Positions 9,656-20,524 are shown, counted from the first letter of the stretch. The stretch: 64,000 bases of DNA from Synechococcus sp. CBW1004 (GCF_015840715.1 NZ_CP060397.1:1550001-1614000); one strand, 5' to 3'. The notes: a model not told the origin generated them from the sequence alone. Program-made: numbers and translations.

Positions 9656-10209
9656 CCGCCACCACCCTCTCCTCCACCGGATCCCCCGCGCCCGAATCCG
9701 GGGCCGCCCAGGCCACCACCACCGTCGCGGCGGAGGCTCCGGCAGCCGCCTTCGGCAGCGGGGCCAGCGTCGAACCGGCCGTCCTGGCCTGCGAACAGAT
9801 CCTCAACCTGCTACCCCATCGCTATCCCTTCGCGCTGGTGGATCGGGTGGTGGCCCATGAGCCCGGCCGCATGGCCGTGGCGATCAAGAACGTCACCTTC
9901 AATGAGCCTCATTTCCAGGGGCATTTCCCCGGAAGGCCCCTGATGCCCGGCGTGCTGATCGTCGAGGCGATGGCCCAGGTCGGCGGCCTGATCGTCACCC
10001 AGATGCCGGATCTGCCCAAGGGGCTGTTCGTGTTCGCCGGCATCGACGGCGTGCGCTTCCGCCGGCCTGTGGTGCCCGGAGATCAGCTGCGCATCCGCTG
10101 CGAACTGCTCAGCCTCAAACGCAGGCGCTTCGGCAAGGTGCAGGCCGAGGCCACCGTGGCAGGTGAGCTGGTGTGCTCCGGCACGCTGATGTTCTCCCTG
10201 GTGGACTGA
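9652..10209 (+). CDS. fabZ: 3-hydroxyacyl-ACP dehydratase FabZ
   Basis: This 185-residue hot-dog-fold enzyme dehydrates 3-hydroxyacyl-ACP in fatty acid synthesis. It competes with LpxA for the same acyl-ACP pool, which explains the classic lpxC-fabZ-lpxA grouping. Core motifs are [14 protein letters not shown] and [20 protein letters not shown], with His91 and Glu105 as the catalytic pair. The only reasonable in-frame start is TTG at 9652, giving a TTGA overlap with lpxC. The result is an Ala/Thr/Ser-rich extension of about 40 residues before the conserved core, which is longer than usual. No ATG or GTG lies between it and the core. Confidence 0.95.
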   Translation: MTATTLSSTGSPAPESGAAQATTTVAAEAPAAAFGSGASVEPAVLACEQILNLLPHRYPFALVDRVVAHEPGRMAVAIKNVTFNEPHFQGHFPGRPLMPGVLIVEAMAQVGGLIVTQMPDLPKGLFVFAGIDGVRFRRPVVPGDQLRIRCELLSLKRRRFGKVQAEATVAGELVCSGTLMFSLVD

Positions 10210-10212
10210 GCC

Positions 10213-11034
10213 ATGACCTCCGCAGCCATGGCTCCCACGATCCACCCCACCGCGGTGGTCGATCCCCAGGCGCGCCTCGCCGATGGCGTGCAGATCGGCC
10301 CCTACGCCGTCATCGGTCCGGAGGTGGAGATCGGCGAAGGCAGTCGCATCGGCCCCCATGTGGTGATTGACGGCCGCGTGCGCATGGGACGAGGGAACCG
10401 CATCTTTCCGGGTGCCTGCATCGGCCTGGAGCCCCAGGATCTCAAGTACAGCGGTGCCCCCACCGAGGTGATCCTCGGCGATGAGAACACCATCCGGGAG
10501 TGCGTCACGATCAACCGCGCCACCCATGACGGGGAACAGACGAGCCTCGGCAGCGGCAACCTGCTGATGGCCTACAGCCACATCGGTCACAACTGCCATC
10601 TGGGGGATCGCATCGTGATCGCCAACGGCGTCGCGGTGGCCGGCCATGTGGTGATCGGCGATCGGGCCGTGATCGGCGGTGTGCTGGGCATCCACCAGTT
10701 CGTGCAGATCGGCACCCTGGCGATGGTGGGCGGCATGAGCCGCATCGACCGGGATGTGCCGCCGTTCCTGATGGTGGAAGGGCACCCCGGGCGGGTTCGT
10801 GGCCTGAACCGCATCGGCCTGCGCCGCAGCGGCCTGGCGGAGCGGGACGGCGGCGCCCAGCTGCGCCAGCTGCAGGAGATCTGGTCGTTGCTTTACCGGA
10901 GCGATCTGGTGCTGGCCGCAGCTCTGCAGCAGGCTCGCCGCCAGCCCCTGCTCGATGCCGCCGAAGAGCTGGTGGCCTTCCTGGAGGCCTCCCTGGCGCC
11001 CGGCCGGCGCGGTCCGCTGCCGGCCGGGCGCTGA
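10213..11034 (+). CDS. lpxA: UDP-N-acetylglucosamine O-acyltransferase
   Basis: This 273-residue left-handed beta-helix enzyme is the first acyltransferase of lipid A synthesis. Hexapeptide repeats start at [20 protein letters not shown] and run through about residue 190. The active-site region [14 protein letters not shown] carries His126, matching E. coli His125. The C-terminal helical domain is typical. The start lies 3 bases after the fabZ stop, and the stop shares one base with the lpxB start (TGATG). Confidence 0.97.
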   Translation: MTSAAMAPTIHPTAVVDPQARLADGVQIGPYAVIGPEVEIGEGSRIGPHVVIDGRVRMGRGNRIFPGACIGLEPQDLKYSGAPTEVILGDENTIRECVTINRATHDGEQTSLGSGNLLMAYSHIGHNCHLGDRIVIANGVAVAGHVVIGDRAVIGGVLGIHQFVQIGTLAMVGGMSRIDRDVPPFLMVEGHPGRVRGLNRIGLRRSGLAERDGGAQLRQLQEIWSLLYRSDLVLAAALQQARRQPLLDAAEELVAFLEASLAPGRRGPLPAGR

Positions 11035-12251
11035 TGGTGCGCCTGCTGATCAGCACCGGCGAGGTCTCCGGGGATCTCCAGGGTTCCCTGCTGATCCAGG
11101 CCCTGTTCGCCGAGGCCCGCAGCCGCGGCCTGGAGCTGGAGGTGGTCGCCCTCGGCGGCGAGCGGATGCGTCAGGCCGGAGCCACGCTGCTGGCCGACAC
11201 GCTGGGGATGGGAGCGATCGGGCTCTGGGAGGCCCTGCCGCTGGTGCTGCCCACCCTGCGGCTGCAGCGCCGGCTGCGCCGCTGGCTGGACCTCCATCCT
11301 CCGGATGGTGCGGTCCTGATCGACTACATGGGCGCCAACGTCAACCTGGGCCTGCGGCTTCGCCGGCGCTTCCCGCAGCTGCCGATCCTCTATTACATCG
11401 CCCCGCAGGAGTGGGCCTGGCGCCTGGGTGAGGGCGGCACCACCCGCCTGATCGGCTTCACCGATCTGATCCTGGCCATCTTCCCGGAGGAGGCCCGCTT
11501 CTACGGCTCCCGCGGTGCTGCCGTCACCTGGGTGGGGCACCCTCTGCTCGACACACTCGCCGATCTGCCCGACCGGGCCGGGGCGCGCCGGGAGCTGGGG
11601 CTCGATCCTGACGTCCCGGTGCTGCTGCTGTTGCCGGCCTCGCGCACGCAGGAGCTGCGCTATCTGCTGCCGCCGATGCTCGAGGCCGTGGCGCGGCTCC
11701 AGCGGACGCTTCCGGCCCTGGAGGTGCTGCTGCCCGCCGCCCAGCCCGGCTTCCGGGAGCGGCTGGAGTCCGCCGGCGCCGAAGCGGGGGTGCGACTGCG
11801 GGTGATCCCCGCCGATCAGGCCGACGCGCGCTGGCCTCTGCTCTGCGCCGCCGCCGATGCCGCCCTCACCAAGTCGGGCACCGCCAACCTGCAGCTGGCC
11901 CTGCGCGGGGTGCCGCAGGTGGCCGGCTACCGCGTCAGCCGTGTCACGGCCCTGGTGGCGCGCCACCTGCTGCGCTTCGCCGTCGATCACATCTCACCGG
12001 TGAACCTGATCCTGCACGAACGTCTGGTGCCGGAACTGCTGCAGGACGACTTCCAGGCCGAAGCGATCGTGGCGGCCCTGGAGCCCCTGCTGCAACCGGG
12101 GAGCACCGCCGCGGCCATCCAGCGGGAGGGTTACACGCGCCTGCGCCAGCGGCTCGGTGAGCCGGGCGTCACGCGACGGGCGGCCTGCGCCATTCTCGAC
12201 CAGCTGCAGATGGCCTGTGGCAACGCGGCCGCTCCCCTGGCGGTCTCCTGA
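11034..12251 (+). CDS. lpxB: Lipid A disaccharide synthase
   Basis: This 405-residue GT19 glycosyltransferase joins UDP-2,3-diacylglucosamine and lipid X at the inner membrane. Signatures are [14 protein letters not shown] at the N-terminus, [33 protein letters not shown], and the C-terminal [18 protein letters not shown]. The ATG at 11034 overlaps the lpxA stop by one base, indicating translational coupling. LpxC, LpxA and LpxB are here; LpxD, LpxK and Kdo genes are not in view. Confidence 0.97.
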   Translation: MVRLLISTGEVSGDLQGSLLIQALFAEARSRGLELEVVALGGERMRQAGATLLADTLGMGAIGLWEALPLVLPTLRLQRRLRRWLDLHPPDGAVLIDYMGANVNLGLRLRRRFPQLPILYYIAPQEWAWRLGEGGTTRLIGFTDLILAIFPEEARFYGSRGAAVTWVGHPLLDTLADLPDRAGARRELGLDPDVPVLLLLPASRTQELRYLLPPMLEAVARLQRTLPALEVLLPAAQPGFRERLESAGAEAGVRLRVIPADQADARWPLLCAAADAALTKSGTANLQLALRGVPQVAGYRVSRVTALVARHLLRFAVDHISPVNLILHERLVPELLQDDFQAEAIVAALEPLLQPGSTAAAIQREGYTRLRQRLGEPGVTRRAACAILDQLQMACGNAAAPLAVS

Positions 12252-12262
12252 CTCCCAACACC

Positions 12263-12892
12263 ATGCGCTGCTTCGCCCTGCTGCTCAGCCTGCTGCTCCT
12301 CCTGTTCGGACCGGCCCCGCAAGCCCTGGCCGCCACCGAGGAGGCTGTCCTGGCGGGCGGCTGTTTCTGGTGCCTGGAGCACGACCTGGAGGAGCTGCCG
12401 GGGGTCCTGGACGTGGTCAGCGGCTACAGCGGCGGCAGCCTCGAGCGGCCCAGCTACCGCCAGGTGTCCGCCGGCGGCACGGGCCATCAGGAGGCGGTGC
12501 GGGTGCGCTTCGACACCGAGAAGATCCGCTACGCCACTCTGCTGCGCGCCTATTGGCGCAACATCGATCCCTTCGATGGCCGCGGCCAGTTCTGCGACAA
12601 GGGAGACTCCTACCGGCCGGTGATCTTCACCGCCAATGCCCAGCAGATGGTGGAGGCCCGCAACAGCGCCGTGGCGGCCGCCCGGGAGCTGGGACGGCCC
12701 GTCTCGGCTCTGAAGGTGGCGATCAAGCCTCTGAACCGCTTCTGGCCGGCGGAGACGTACCACCAGGACTACGCCGAGCGAAACGCGCTCAAGTACCGCT
12801 ACTACCGCTTCGCCTGCGGCCGCGACCGCCGCCTCGATCAGGTGTGGGGCGCGCGCGCCCGCAGCGACCAGCCCTGGAAAGGCAAGGTCTGA
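12263..12892 (+). CDS. msrA: Peptide methionine-S-oxide reductase with signal peptide
   Basis: This 209-residue protein reduces methionine-S-sulfoxide in damaged proteins. The catalytic GCFWC motif places the nucleophilic Cys at residue 34. Other MsrA motifs are YSGGSLERPSYRQVSAGGTGHQEAVRV, DPFDGRGQFCDKGDSYR and YHQDYAERN. Unlike cytosolic MsrA, it begins with a hydrophobic leader (residues 3-24, cleavage near ALA-ATEE), suggesting action in the periplasm or thylakoid lumen. It starts 11 bases after lpxB and looks like the last gene of the envelope cluster. Confidence 0.95.
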   Translation: MRCFALLLSLLLLLFGPAPQALAATEEAVLAGGCFWCLEHDLEELPGVLDVVSGYSGGSLERPSYRQVSAGGTGHQEAVRVRFDTEKIRYATLLRAYWRNIDPFDGRGQFCDKGDSYRPVIFTANAQQMVEARNSAVAAARELGRPVSALKVAIKPLNRFWPAETYHQDYAERNALKYRYYRFACGRDRRLDQVWGARARSDQPWKGKV

Positions 12893-13121
12893 CGAGACAA
12901 CGCTCAGGCGCGGTGATGTCGCCTCGAGCGGACCGGATCCAGGCCAGTCTCCACGTGAGGGCGGCTGGCAACCGGCATCCCCGGCGCCCTGCTCCCAGGA
13001 CAGCCTGGAAGGAGCCCTCCCGACGCAGGCACACGCCCCCCGGGAAGGCGACACCCCAACCGAACCGAAGCACCACAACCACACGGGAGGGGCTCGGGTG
13101 GGCAATTCCGTCTGAAGGTCC

Positions 13122-13127
13122 TAACCT
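13122..13127 (+). promoter_or_regulatory. Candidate -10 box TAACCT for the small gene at 13154
   Basis: TAACCT fits the cyanobacterial TAnnnT -10 pattern and lies 26 bases before the ATG, predicting a leader of about 20 bases. No convincing -35 is visible. Confidence 0.35.
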
Positions 13128-13153
13128 GGACTCTGCCAGAGCCCTGTGCGTGT

Positions 13154-13366
13154 ATGTATCTGCTGACCATCCGGGACGGTCTCCAGACGCGTCACATCGG
13201 TCCCTACGACAGTCCAGCCCACGCGGCGGCTGATCTTGACACCCTGCTCGGCCCCAACCGGGAGCGGGCGCGCTGGTGGATCCACGAGCTCGAATCGCCT
13301 GCCGACGCTGGCCGCAGCGAGGAAACGGAGCAACGCAGCGATCGGCCTGCGGCGCTGGCAGCCTGA
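13154..13366 (+). CDS. Small hypothetical protein (70 aa)
   Basis: This 70-residue soluble protein begins MYLLTIRDGLQTRHIGPYDSP and is rich in charged residues; its C-terminal third looks disordered. I do not recognise the family. Support for a real gene: a clean ATG, a TAnnnT -10 box at a suitable distance, and a 261-base gap since msrA that otherwise holds no coding signal. The N-terminal half resembles small cyanobacterial proteins with an antiparallel sheet, but that is an impression only. Confidence 0.6.
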   Translation: MYLLTIRDGLQTRHIGPYDSPAHAAADLDTLLGPNRERARWWIHELESPADAGRSEETEQRSDRPAALAA

Positions 13367-13386
13367 ACAATCGACAGATCGTGCCC

Positions 13387-13659
13387 TCAGAGCTTCGGCT
13401 GGCGCGGGTAGCCGCGCAACAGCCCGCTCTCGATCATCAGTCCCACACCGGCATTGATCAGAACGAGCCCCAGGGTGCCGTACCAGAACCAGGGCCCCGC
13501 CTGGGGAGCCCCCCCACTCCCTCCCTGGGCGGCCGCCAGGCTCGCCCACTGCTGCAGGCCCTTGCGGATCACCGCCTCACCGAACAGACAGAGGCCTGCA
13601 GGCAGCAGCAGGACCCCCAGCTGTGCCTTCACATACCAGCGGATCTTGGGAACAGCCAT
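13387..13659 (-). CDS. Small two-helix membrane protein (DUF3188-like)
   Basis: This 90-residue protein has two hydrophobic segments, AQLGVLLLPAGLCLFGEAVI (about 12-31) and FWYGTLGLVLINAGVGLMIE (about 58-77), joined by a Gly/Ala-rich loop. The layout resembles the small cyanobacterial DUF3188 membrane proteins; I assign that tentatively. The frame runs upstream into pepA antisense, and the ATG at 13659 is chosen because the first helix follows it. It starts 23 bases after the pepA stop, so it is probably cotranscribed with pepA. Confidence 0.75.
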   Translation of the reverse strand: MAVPKIRWYVKAQLGVLLLPAGLCLFGEAVIRKGLQQWASLAAAQGGSGGAPQAGPWFWYGTLGLVLINAGVGLMIESGLLRGYPRQPKL

Positions 13660-13682
13660 GGCGCTCCGGGCAGGGGACCAAC

Positions 13683-15176
<1,494 letters not shown>

Positions 15177-15198
15177 CAGCCCGGTTCAGGAAGGGGCG

Positions 15199-15204
15199 AT
15201 CGTA
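15199..15204 (-). promoter_or_regulatory. Candidate -10 box TACGAT for pepA
   Basis: On the minus strand TACGAT lies 22 bases before the pepA ATG, predicting a leader of about 16 bases. No clear -35. Confidence 0.4.
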
Positions 15205-15237
15205 GCCATCCCCTTCGCCCTGTCCCGGAGGCTTGCC

Positions 15238-15855
15238 TCAGTCGGGGTCAGCCGTGAACGGCGTTGCCCAGCGCTCACGCGTCTCCTTGTTGAACGGCGG
15301 CCACCAGCGGCGGATCAGCGCCTGCTCCAGGGCGCGGCGCTGCCCGATGGCCAGCGGCACATCACACCAGAAGCGGATGCTCAGGGCCATCGGCAGGGAG
15401 GCCTTGCGCAGGGCCTCGCCATAGGCCGCCAGGTAGCGCTTGCAGTCGTGGTCGCCCTTCCAGCGGCGGTCGGCCCGGCCGGTCTCGCCCACATAGAGCA
15501 GCAGAGGATCGGCATCCGGAGCGGAGCGATCGATGACGAGATAGATGGCGGCACCGCGGTGGGGAGCCTCCGGCCAGCGCCAGAAGGAGAGGCTCTGGGG
15601 CTGCAGCGACAGCGGGTCGAGGGAGACGGCTCGCTGGAGCGGATCCTGCGGCTCCGTTGCGGAAAACAGGCTGGCCTGGGCCGCGCCGGCGGCCTGGCCG
15701 CGGAAGAGGGGCCCCTGATGACTCCGGAGCCGCTCCTGCCACGCGAGCAGCTGACCGCGCAGCAGCGGCGGCGGCGGCGGTGACGGCCCGGAGAGGCCGC
15801 TGAGGTCACCGCCCGAGCCGAACAGCTCGCCCTGGCGCTGGGAGAGCTTCGTCAT
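15238..15855 (-). CDS. GIY-YIG nuclease-like protein
   Basis: This 205-residue protein has a GIY-YIG-like core in its C-terminal half. GAAIYLVID (about 101-109) stands for the GIY strand and LLYVGETG (about 118-125) for the YIG strand. A basic RADRRWKGDH follows, and the end motif EQALIRRWWPPFN (about 176-188) matches the catalytic Glu and terminal Asn of the fold. The N-terminal 95 residues are Pro/Gln-rich and unassigned. The start overlaps the HhH gene stop (ATGA), so the pair is cotranscribed. A DNA-processing role is inferred; the UvrC, Slx4 and homing-endonuclease flanks are absent. Confidence 0.75.
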   Translation of the reverse strand: MTKLSQRQGELFGSGGDLSGLSGPSPPPPPLLRGQLLAWQERLRSHQGPLFRGQAAGAAQASLFSATEPQDPLQRAVSLDPLSLQPQSLSFWRWPEAPHRGAAIYLVIDRSAPDADPLLLYVGETGRADRRWKGDHDCKRYLAAYGEALRKASLPMALSIRFWCDVPLAIGQRRALEQALIRRWWPPFNKETRERWATPFTADPD

Positions 15856-16631
15856 CGGCCCGGGCGGCGGGCCGCCCGCGGCAGGCGCGGCCCCGGCGGC
15901 GGCGGGTCGAAGCTCACCCTGCCGATCCAGCTTTCGATCACGGCGGCCGGCAGTGCCAGCCGCTGCTGCAGATCGGCCAGATCACGGAACGGCCGGCGGA
16001 TCCTCTCCTGGAGCAACCGAGCCAGCTGGGCCTCTCCCAGCCCCTGGAGGCGGCGCAGCTGCTCGGCCGGAGCGCCATTGACCGCCACCGGCGCCGGAGC
16101 CGCGGCGGGCGGTGAGCCGTACCAGCGGAACTCCAGAAGCGGAAGCCAGCCGCGCAGCCGCTGCGGATCGATCTGCAGCACCCGTTGCAGATCCTCAGGA
16201 CCGCTCAGCTGCACCCCGCCGGCCTGCAGGCGCTGCAGCAGATCCGCCTGATCCGGGCTGCAGCCCGGCAGACGCAGCCAGTCGGCGGCCATGGCGCGGT
16301 TGACATCCAGACGCCAGCCCAGGGCGGCGGCACGCGCCACCTCCTCGGCACTATTCAGACGCCGGCCGGGCTGCTGGGCCAGCTGCAGGGCCAGCAGCTC
16401 ACGCTCGATCGCCTCCTGCTGCTCCCCTTCCGCAGCCAGGGGATCAGCGGCCGCCGCCGCAGGGGCGACCCTGCCGCTCTGCCACCAGCCGTGCCGGAGG
16501 GCGGGAGTGGCAGCCCCATCCTGCTCAGAAGCCTGCTCCGGCCCGGACACCGGGCGCTGAGGGCGGGGCAACTGCCCGGTGGCGATCAGCAGCTGGCGGG
16601 CCAGCGGATCCAACCAGTGCCGCTGAGCCAT
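15852..16631 (-). CDS. Helix-hairpin-helix protein (ComEA-like HhH repeats)
   Basis: This 259-residue protein has at least two HhH-type segments. One runs from about 120 (DVNRAMAADWLRLPGCSPDQA). The second, from about 190 (AVNGAPAEQLRRLQGLGEAQ, then FRDLADLQQRL), has the ComEA pattern N-x-A-x-x-x-x-L-x-x-L-x-G-(I/L)-G. HhH motifs usually bind DNA non-specifically through the backbone. No signal peptide is visible, unlike ComEA of competence systems, so a cytosolic role is likelier. The ATG at 16631 is preferred over one ten codons upstream. It overlaps the downstream GIY-YIG gene by ATGA. Confidence 0.75.
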   Translation of the reverse strand: MAQRHWLDPLARQLLIATGQLPRPQRPVSGPEQASEQDGAATPALRHGWWQSGRVAPAAAAADPLAAEGEQQEAIERELLALQLAQQPGRRLNSAEEVARAAALGWRLDVNRAMAADWLRLPGCSPDQADLLQRLQAGGVQLSGPEDLQRVLQIDPQRLRGWLPLLEFRWYGSPPAAAPAPVAVNGAPAEQLRRLQGLGEAQLARLLQERIRRPFRDLADLQQRLALPAAVIESWIGRVSFDPPPPGPRLPRAARRPGR

Positions 16632-16663
16632 CGCCGATCCGGAGCGTGCGCAGGACGCCACGG

Positions 16664-16669
16664 AACCTA
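16664..16669 (-). promoter_or_regulatory. Candidate -10 box TAGGTT for the HhH/GIY-YIG operon
   Basis: TAGGTT on the minus strand lies 32 bases before the chosen ATG at 16631, predicting a leader of about 26 bases. It lies outside the alternative ATG at 16661 by only 2 bases, which favours the downstream start. Confidence 0.4.
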
Positions 16670-16811
16670 GCGGCGGTCGCGACCGCGGGGAGCCGGCCCG
16701 GCAGCCAGCGGCAACCTGCCTCGCAGCCGGGAGGCCGTGGGATCCGCACCCGCGAAAGAGCCGGCGGGCGGCTCAGAATCGTCGTCGTACGCCGCCTGCC
16801 GCTGCTGCGCC

Positions 16812-17135
16812 ATGGCCTTCTTCGACTCCGAGATCGTCCAGGACGAGGCCCGAAGCCTGTTCGGCGACTACCAGAACCTGATGAAGCTGGGCAGCGACTA
16901 CGGCAAGTTCGATCGCGAGGGCAAGAAGCTCTATATCGAACGCATGGAGGCGATGATGGATCGCTATCGGGTGTTCATGAAGCGCTTCGAACTCTCCGAC
17001 GATTTCCAGGCCAAGCTCACGGTCGAGCAGCTGCGCACCCAGCTCGGACAGTTCGGCCTGACGCCCGAGACGATGTTCGAGCAGATGCAGCGCACCCTGG
17101 ATCGGATGAAGGGCGAACTCGAGAAGACCGCCTGA
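16812..17135 (+). CDS. DUF1825 family protein
   Basis: This 107-residue helical protein matches the cyanobacteria-specific DUF1825 family almost end to end. It begins MAFFDSEIVQDEARSLFGDY, with the conserved LGSDYGKFDREGKK and the Met-rich C-terminal helix. Function is unknown; conservation across cyanobacteria suggests a core role. The ATG at 16812 is chosen over one 25 codons upstream because family homology begins exactly here. It is divergent from the HhH operon. Confidence 0.93.
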   Translation: MAFFDSEIVQDEARSLFGDYQNLMKLGSDYGKFDREGKKLYIERMEAMMDRYRVFMKRFELSDDFQAKLTVEQLRTQLGQFGLTPETMFEQMQRTLDRMKGELEKTA

Positions 17136-17181
17136 CGACCCACACCGGGCCGGTCGGGAGCCTCCGCCCATCACCGCTGCG

Positions 17182-17187
17182 TACGAT
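17182..17187 (+). promoter_or_regulatory. Candidate -10 box TACGAT for tyrS
   Basis: TACGAT lies 33 bases before the tyrS ATG, predicting a leader of about 27 bases. It is one of the few AT-bearing spots in the gap after the DUF1825 gene. Confidence 0.5.
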
Positions 17188-17220
17188 CCGGCATCCCGCC
17201 CCTGAGGCCTCGGCGCCCCC

Positions 17221-18495
17221 ATGGTTGAGCAGCCCAGCTCCGCATCCCCCTGCCCCGAGCTGCCCGCCTGGCTGAGCCGCGGCCTGGCCGATCTCTTCCC
17301 TGCCGGCAGCGGACCCGCCGATCCCGATCAGCAGCTGGCGGCCCGCCTGGTGGAGGCCGCCGATCAGGTCCGGCCGCTGCGGGTGAAGCTGGGCATCGAC
17401 CCCACCGGCTCCGACATCCATCTGGGGCATTCGATTCTGTTCCGGCGCCTGCGCGCCTTCCAGGACGCGGGGCACACCGCCGTGCTGATCATCGGCGACT
17501 TCACCGCCCGCATCGGCGACCCCACCGGCAAGAGCGCCACCCGCGTGCAGCTGAGCGCCGCCGAGGTGGAGGCCCACGCCGAGACCTATCTGGTGCAGCT
17601 GGGGCTGGGGCAGGCGCCGGAGCGGGCCCTGCTCGACTTCGAGACGCCGGGGCGGCTGGAGGTGCGCCGCAACAGCGAATGGCTGGCGGGACTGGATCTG
17701 CCCCAGGTGATCGACCTGCTCGGCACCAGCACGGTGGGCCAGATGCTGGCCAAGGAGGACTTCGCCAACCGCTACGGCTCCGGCACGCCGATCTCTCTGC
17801 ACGAGTTCCTCTACCCACTGCTGCAGGGCTACGACTCGGTGCAGGTGCAGGCGGACGTGGAGCTCGGCGGCACCGATCAGAAGTTCAACGTGGCGATGGG
17901 CCGCGACCTGCAGCGCCATTTCGGCCAGCGCCCCCAGTTCGGGATGCTGCTGCCGATCCTGCCCGGCCTCGACGGCGTGCAGAAGATGAGCAAGAGTCTC
18001 GCCAACACCGTGGGCCTGAGCGAAGACCCGCTCTCGATGTATTCGAAGCTCGAGAAGGTGCCCGATGCGGTGGTGGACGACTACCTCACCCTGCTCACCG
18101 ATCTCGATCTGGCGGCCCTCCCTGCGAATCCGCGCGAGCGCCAGAAGGCGATGGCCCTGGAGATCACCCGTCAGCGCCACGGCGAGGCGGCCGCCCGTCA
18201 GGCCCAGGCCGATGCGGCGACCCTGGTGGCGGGCGCCAGCGGCAGCGCCGAGGCCGAGGTGCCGGAAGCCTCCCTGGCGGGGGTGAACTTCCCGGCGAAG
18301 GCCTTCTACCTGCTGAGCGCCGTCAAGATCTGCGCCAGCAGCAGCGAGGCGCGCCGCCAGATCCAGGGCGGCGGCGTGAAGCTGGATGGCGAGAAACTGC
18401 TGGACCCCAGTCAGGAGTTCGCCACCGCCGCCGAGCTCGATGGCAAGGTGCTGCAGCTCGGGAAGAAGACCTTCCGGCGGCTCGTGGCTGGCTGA
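17221..18495 (+). CDS. tyrS: Tyrosyl-tRNA synthetase
   Basis: This 424-residue class I synthetase charges tRNA-Tyr. The Rossmann core has [15 protein letters not shown], with the HIGH-type HLGH at 67-70, then [15 protein letters not shown]. The KMSKS loop is [10 protein letters not shown] near 255-260. An S4 RNA-binding domain ([20 protein letters not shown]...) forms the C-terminus. Length and order fit bacterial TyrS. The gene stands alone, convergent with the cupin gene. Confidence 0.97.
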   Translation: MVEQPSSASPCPELPAWLSRGLADLFPAGSGPADPDQQLAARLVEAADQVRPLRVKLGIDPTGSDIHLGHSILFRRLRAFQDAGHTAVLIIGDFTARIGDPTGKSATRVQLSAAEVEAHAETYLVQLGLGQAPERALLDFETPGRLEVRRNSEWLAGLDLPQVIDLLGTSTVGQMLAKEDFANRYGSGTPISLHEFLYPLLQGYDSVQVQADVELGGTDQKFNVAMGRDLQRHFGQRPQFGMLLPILPGLDGVQKMSKSLANTVGLSEDPLSMYSKLEKVPDAVVDDYLTLLTDLDLAALPANPRERQKAMALEITRQRHGEAAARQAQADAATLVAGASGSAEAEVPEASLAGVNFPAKAFYLLSAVKICASSSEARRQIQGGGVKLDGEKLLDPSQEFATAAELDGKVLQLGKKTFRRLVAG

Positions 18496-18595
18496 GACCC
18501 ACGCTTGTGTGCGAAGGAGGGCAGGCGATTCTGGCCTCCCTGACTTGTGTTGCGCAACGAAACGGCTCCTCAGGATGAGCGATGGCGGGCGGACA

Positions 18596-19042
18596 TCAGA
18601 GACTGCGCAACACCTCCAGATCTTCGTCATCCAGCGGTGCCGGAATACCACGCTCAAGCATCTCCGAGAAGCCCGCATCCCGGCTCAGCACCGTGAGCAG
18701 ATAGAGGCGCCCCGGACCTGGATTCTGCAGATCGTGGATGGCATCCTCCGGCACCACCACAAAATCGCCCCCGCAGGCTGTGATCGTGCGATCACCCACG
18801 TGAAAGATCACCTGTCCACGCAGCACGAAATAGAGCTCGGCAGCGTTGTGATGGGCATGCAGAGGCACCTGCTCCATGGGGTCATGAACCTCCACGAAGA
18901 TGGTGAGCGGCGTGGAGGCGGGGCCGACATCATCGCGCCGATCTGCATCGCGGGGCGACGACAGCAGTGCCAGGCGGCAGTGATCGCCCTCACTGAAGCG
19001 GAACCCGTGCAGATCCTCGGGTCTCAACAGGCGAGGCAGCAT
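18596..19042 (-). CDS. Single-domain cupin protein
   Basis: This 148-residue protein folds as a cupin. Motif 1 is VPLHAHHNAAELYFVLRG, with two or three metal-ligand His and a Glu; motif 2 is GGDFVVVPEDAIHDLQN. The substrate is unknown: cupins range from isomerases and dioxygenases to sugar-binding proteins. The ATG at 19042 follows an AGGAGA on this strand (19063-19058), although the 15-base spacing is long. The frame is open upstream across intergenic sequence, but homology starts here. No neighbour suggests a pathway. Confidence 0.85.
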   Translation of the reverse strand: MLPRLLRPEDLHGFRFSEGDHCRLALLSSPRDADRRDDVGPASTPLTIFVEVHDPMEQVPLHAHHNAAELYFVLRGQVIFHVGDRTITACGGDFVVVPEDAIHDLQNPGPGRLYLLTVLSRDAGFSEMLERGIPAPLDDEDLEVLRSL

Positions 19043-19211
19043 GCGGGGCAGGGCAATCTCCTGGCATCCTGCCGGCAACCAGGACGCCGGCAACGCTGGG
19101 GCGGAGTCTGGCCACCGGCGGCCCGGGGACGTCACCAGCCGGATCGCCGCATCGCCGGCCTTGCGCCTCCGGCGCTCCCTCCCGCACCCTGGGGGAACGA
19201 CGGTCCCGCCG

Positions 19212-20405
19212 ATGGACTCCCTGGAGCTGCGCTTCCGCCCCAGCGGGGCCGGCCGCTGGATCGAGGCCACCTTCCTCTCGGTGTGGCTCCTGGGCTGGGC
19301 CGCCGCCGAGATCATCGTGCTTGGGCTGCTGGGTGGCGGTGCCTGGGCCTGGCTGCAGGGGCGTCCCCTGCCGGGCCAGCCCCAGGCGCTGGTGGCGGTG
19401 CTGCCGGTCGCGGCGTTCCTGGTGGTCTGGCTGAGCTTCTGGACCCTGGGCGGAGTGCTGGCGCTGCGGCAGTGGCTGCGCTGCTTCTGGGCGGAGGACC
19501 GGCTGACGCTGACGGCCACGGACCTGGAGTGGCGGCAGCGGCTGGGTCCCTGGGTGCGGCGGCGGACGCTGCCCCGCCGCGCGATCCAGGCGGTGCGACT
19601 GGCCCAGCGCCGCAGCGACCGGTCCGGCCCCCTGATCGCCCAGCTGGAGGATCGTCAGCTGGAGCTCACCCAGCTGGGAACCCCTGAGCAGCGCCGTCAG
19701 GCGGCCGAGCGGCTCAGCGAAGCGTTGGAGAGCCAGGCGATCAGCCCTCCTGCCGAGGAGCGGGCCGCCCTCCCCCGGGAGTGGGAGTGCGTGAAGATCT
19801 CCTTCGACTGTGCAGTGCTCGTGCCCAACCGGCGGATGCGCCGGCGGAGCGGGCTCGCGATGGCTCTGATCGCCCTGCCTGTGGATGCAGGTTGGCTGCT
19901 GTTGCTGACTCAGATCGGTCCCCGGCCGGAGCAGCTGCCTCTTCTCCTGATGCTGACGCTGATCGCCACAGCCGCGAGCTGGAGCGCGCTCTAGCTGGGC
20001 CTGGGTCGACGGGAGTGGCGCCTCGACCGCGGCGAGCTGGTGGCGCAGCGGCGCTTCGCGGGCAGGGTGACACGGCTGTTCGCCGCCCGGGCCCTGGAGC
20101 TGCGCGAAAGCAGTGATGAGGATGGCGATCTCTGGTACTCCCTGCAGGCCACCGAACTGCGCTCCCTCGGCGCGCGCATCGGTGCCCCGCAGGTGCTCTG
20201 CCGCAGCCTGCACGACCCCGATGAGCCCAGGGCCCTAGGACGGTGGTTGATGCAGCGCACCGGCATCGCCTTCCGGGATCAGGTGCCCAGCGAGGCCGAG
20301 CGGCAGGCCATCCGACAGGAGGCGCTGGAGCACCTGCGCACCCAGCTGCGCAGCAGCGGCCGACTCGGCCGCTGGGTGGCCGATCGGATCGAGGATCGCC
20401 GCTGA
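19212..20405 (+). pseudogene. Membrane protein gene interrupted by an in-frame TAG
   Basis: A 397-codon frame is broken at codon 261 by TAG (19992-19994). Before it are a four-residue acidic start, two adjacent hydrophobic segments (about 20-45 and 56-85), a soluble Arg-rich region (WAEDRLTLTATDLEWRQRL...), and two more hydrophobic segments (about 215-260). Immediately after it the same frame continues coding-like: LGLGRREWRLDRGELVAQRR resembles the soluble region of the first half. So the two parts look like one gene of two related units, with a Trp codon (TGG) the likeliest ancestor of TAG. A recent nonsense mutation or a sequencing error both fit. The family is not recognised. If the stop is real, the first 260 residues are still translatable. 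Confidence 0.7.
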
Positions 20406-20524
20406 GCGCCGTTCACCGCGTGCCACCGCGCCCGTGCAGAGCGGTGGCCCATCCCGCCGGCCGGCCGTGGACGGAGCTGCCGTCGTCGGCGACGCTGGAG
20501 AACGGAAGCGACGGAGGCGGGGGC

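Noticed and set aside
18496..18595. Terminator between tyrS and the cupin gene
   Set aside because: Only short imperfect complementarity (ggaggg/cctccc-type) and no T-run.
19992..19994. TAG as a recoded amino acid (pyrrolysine)
   Set aside because: Cyanobacteria are not known to use pyrrolysine and no Pyl gene is visible; a nonsense change is simpler.
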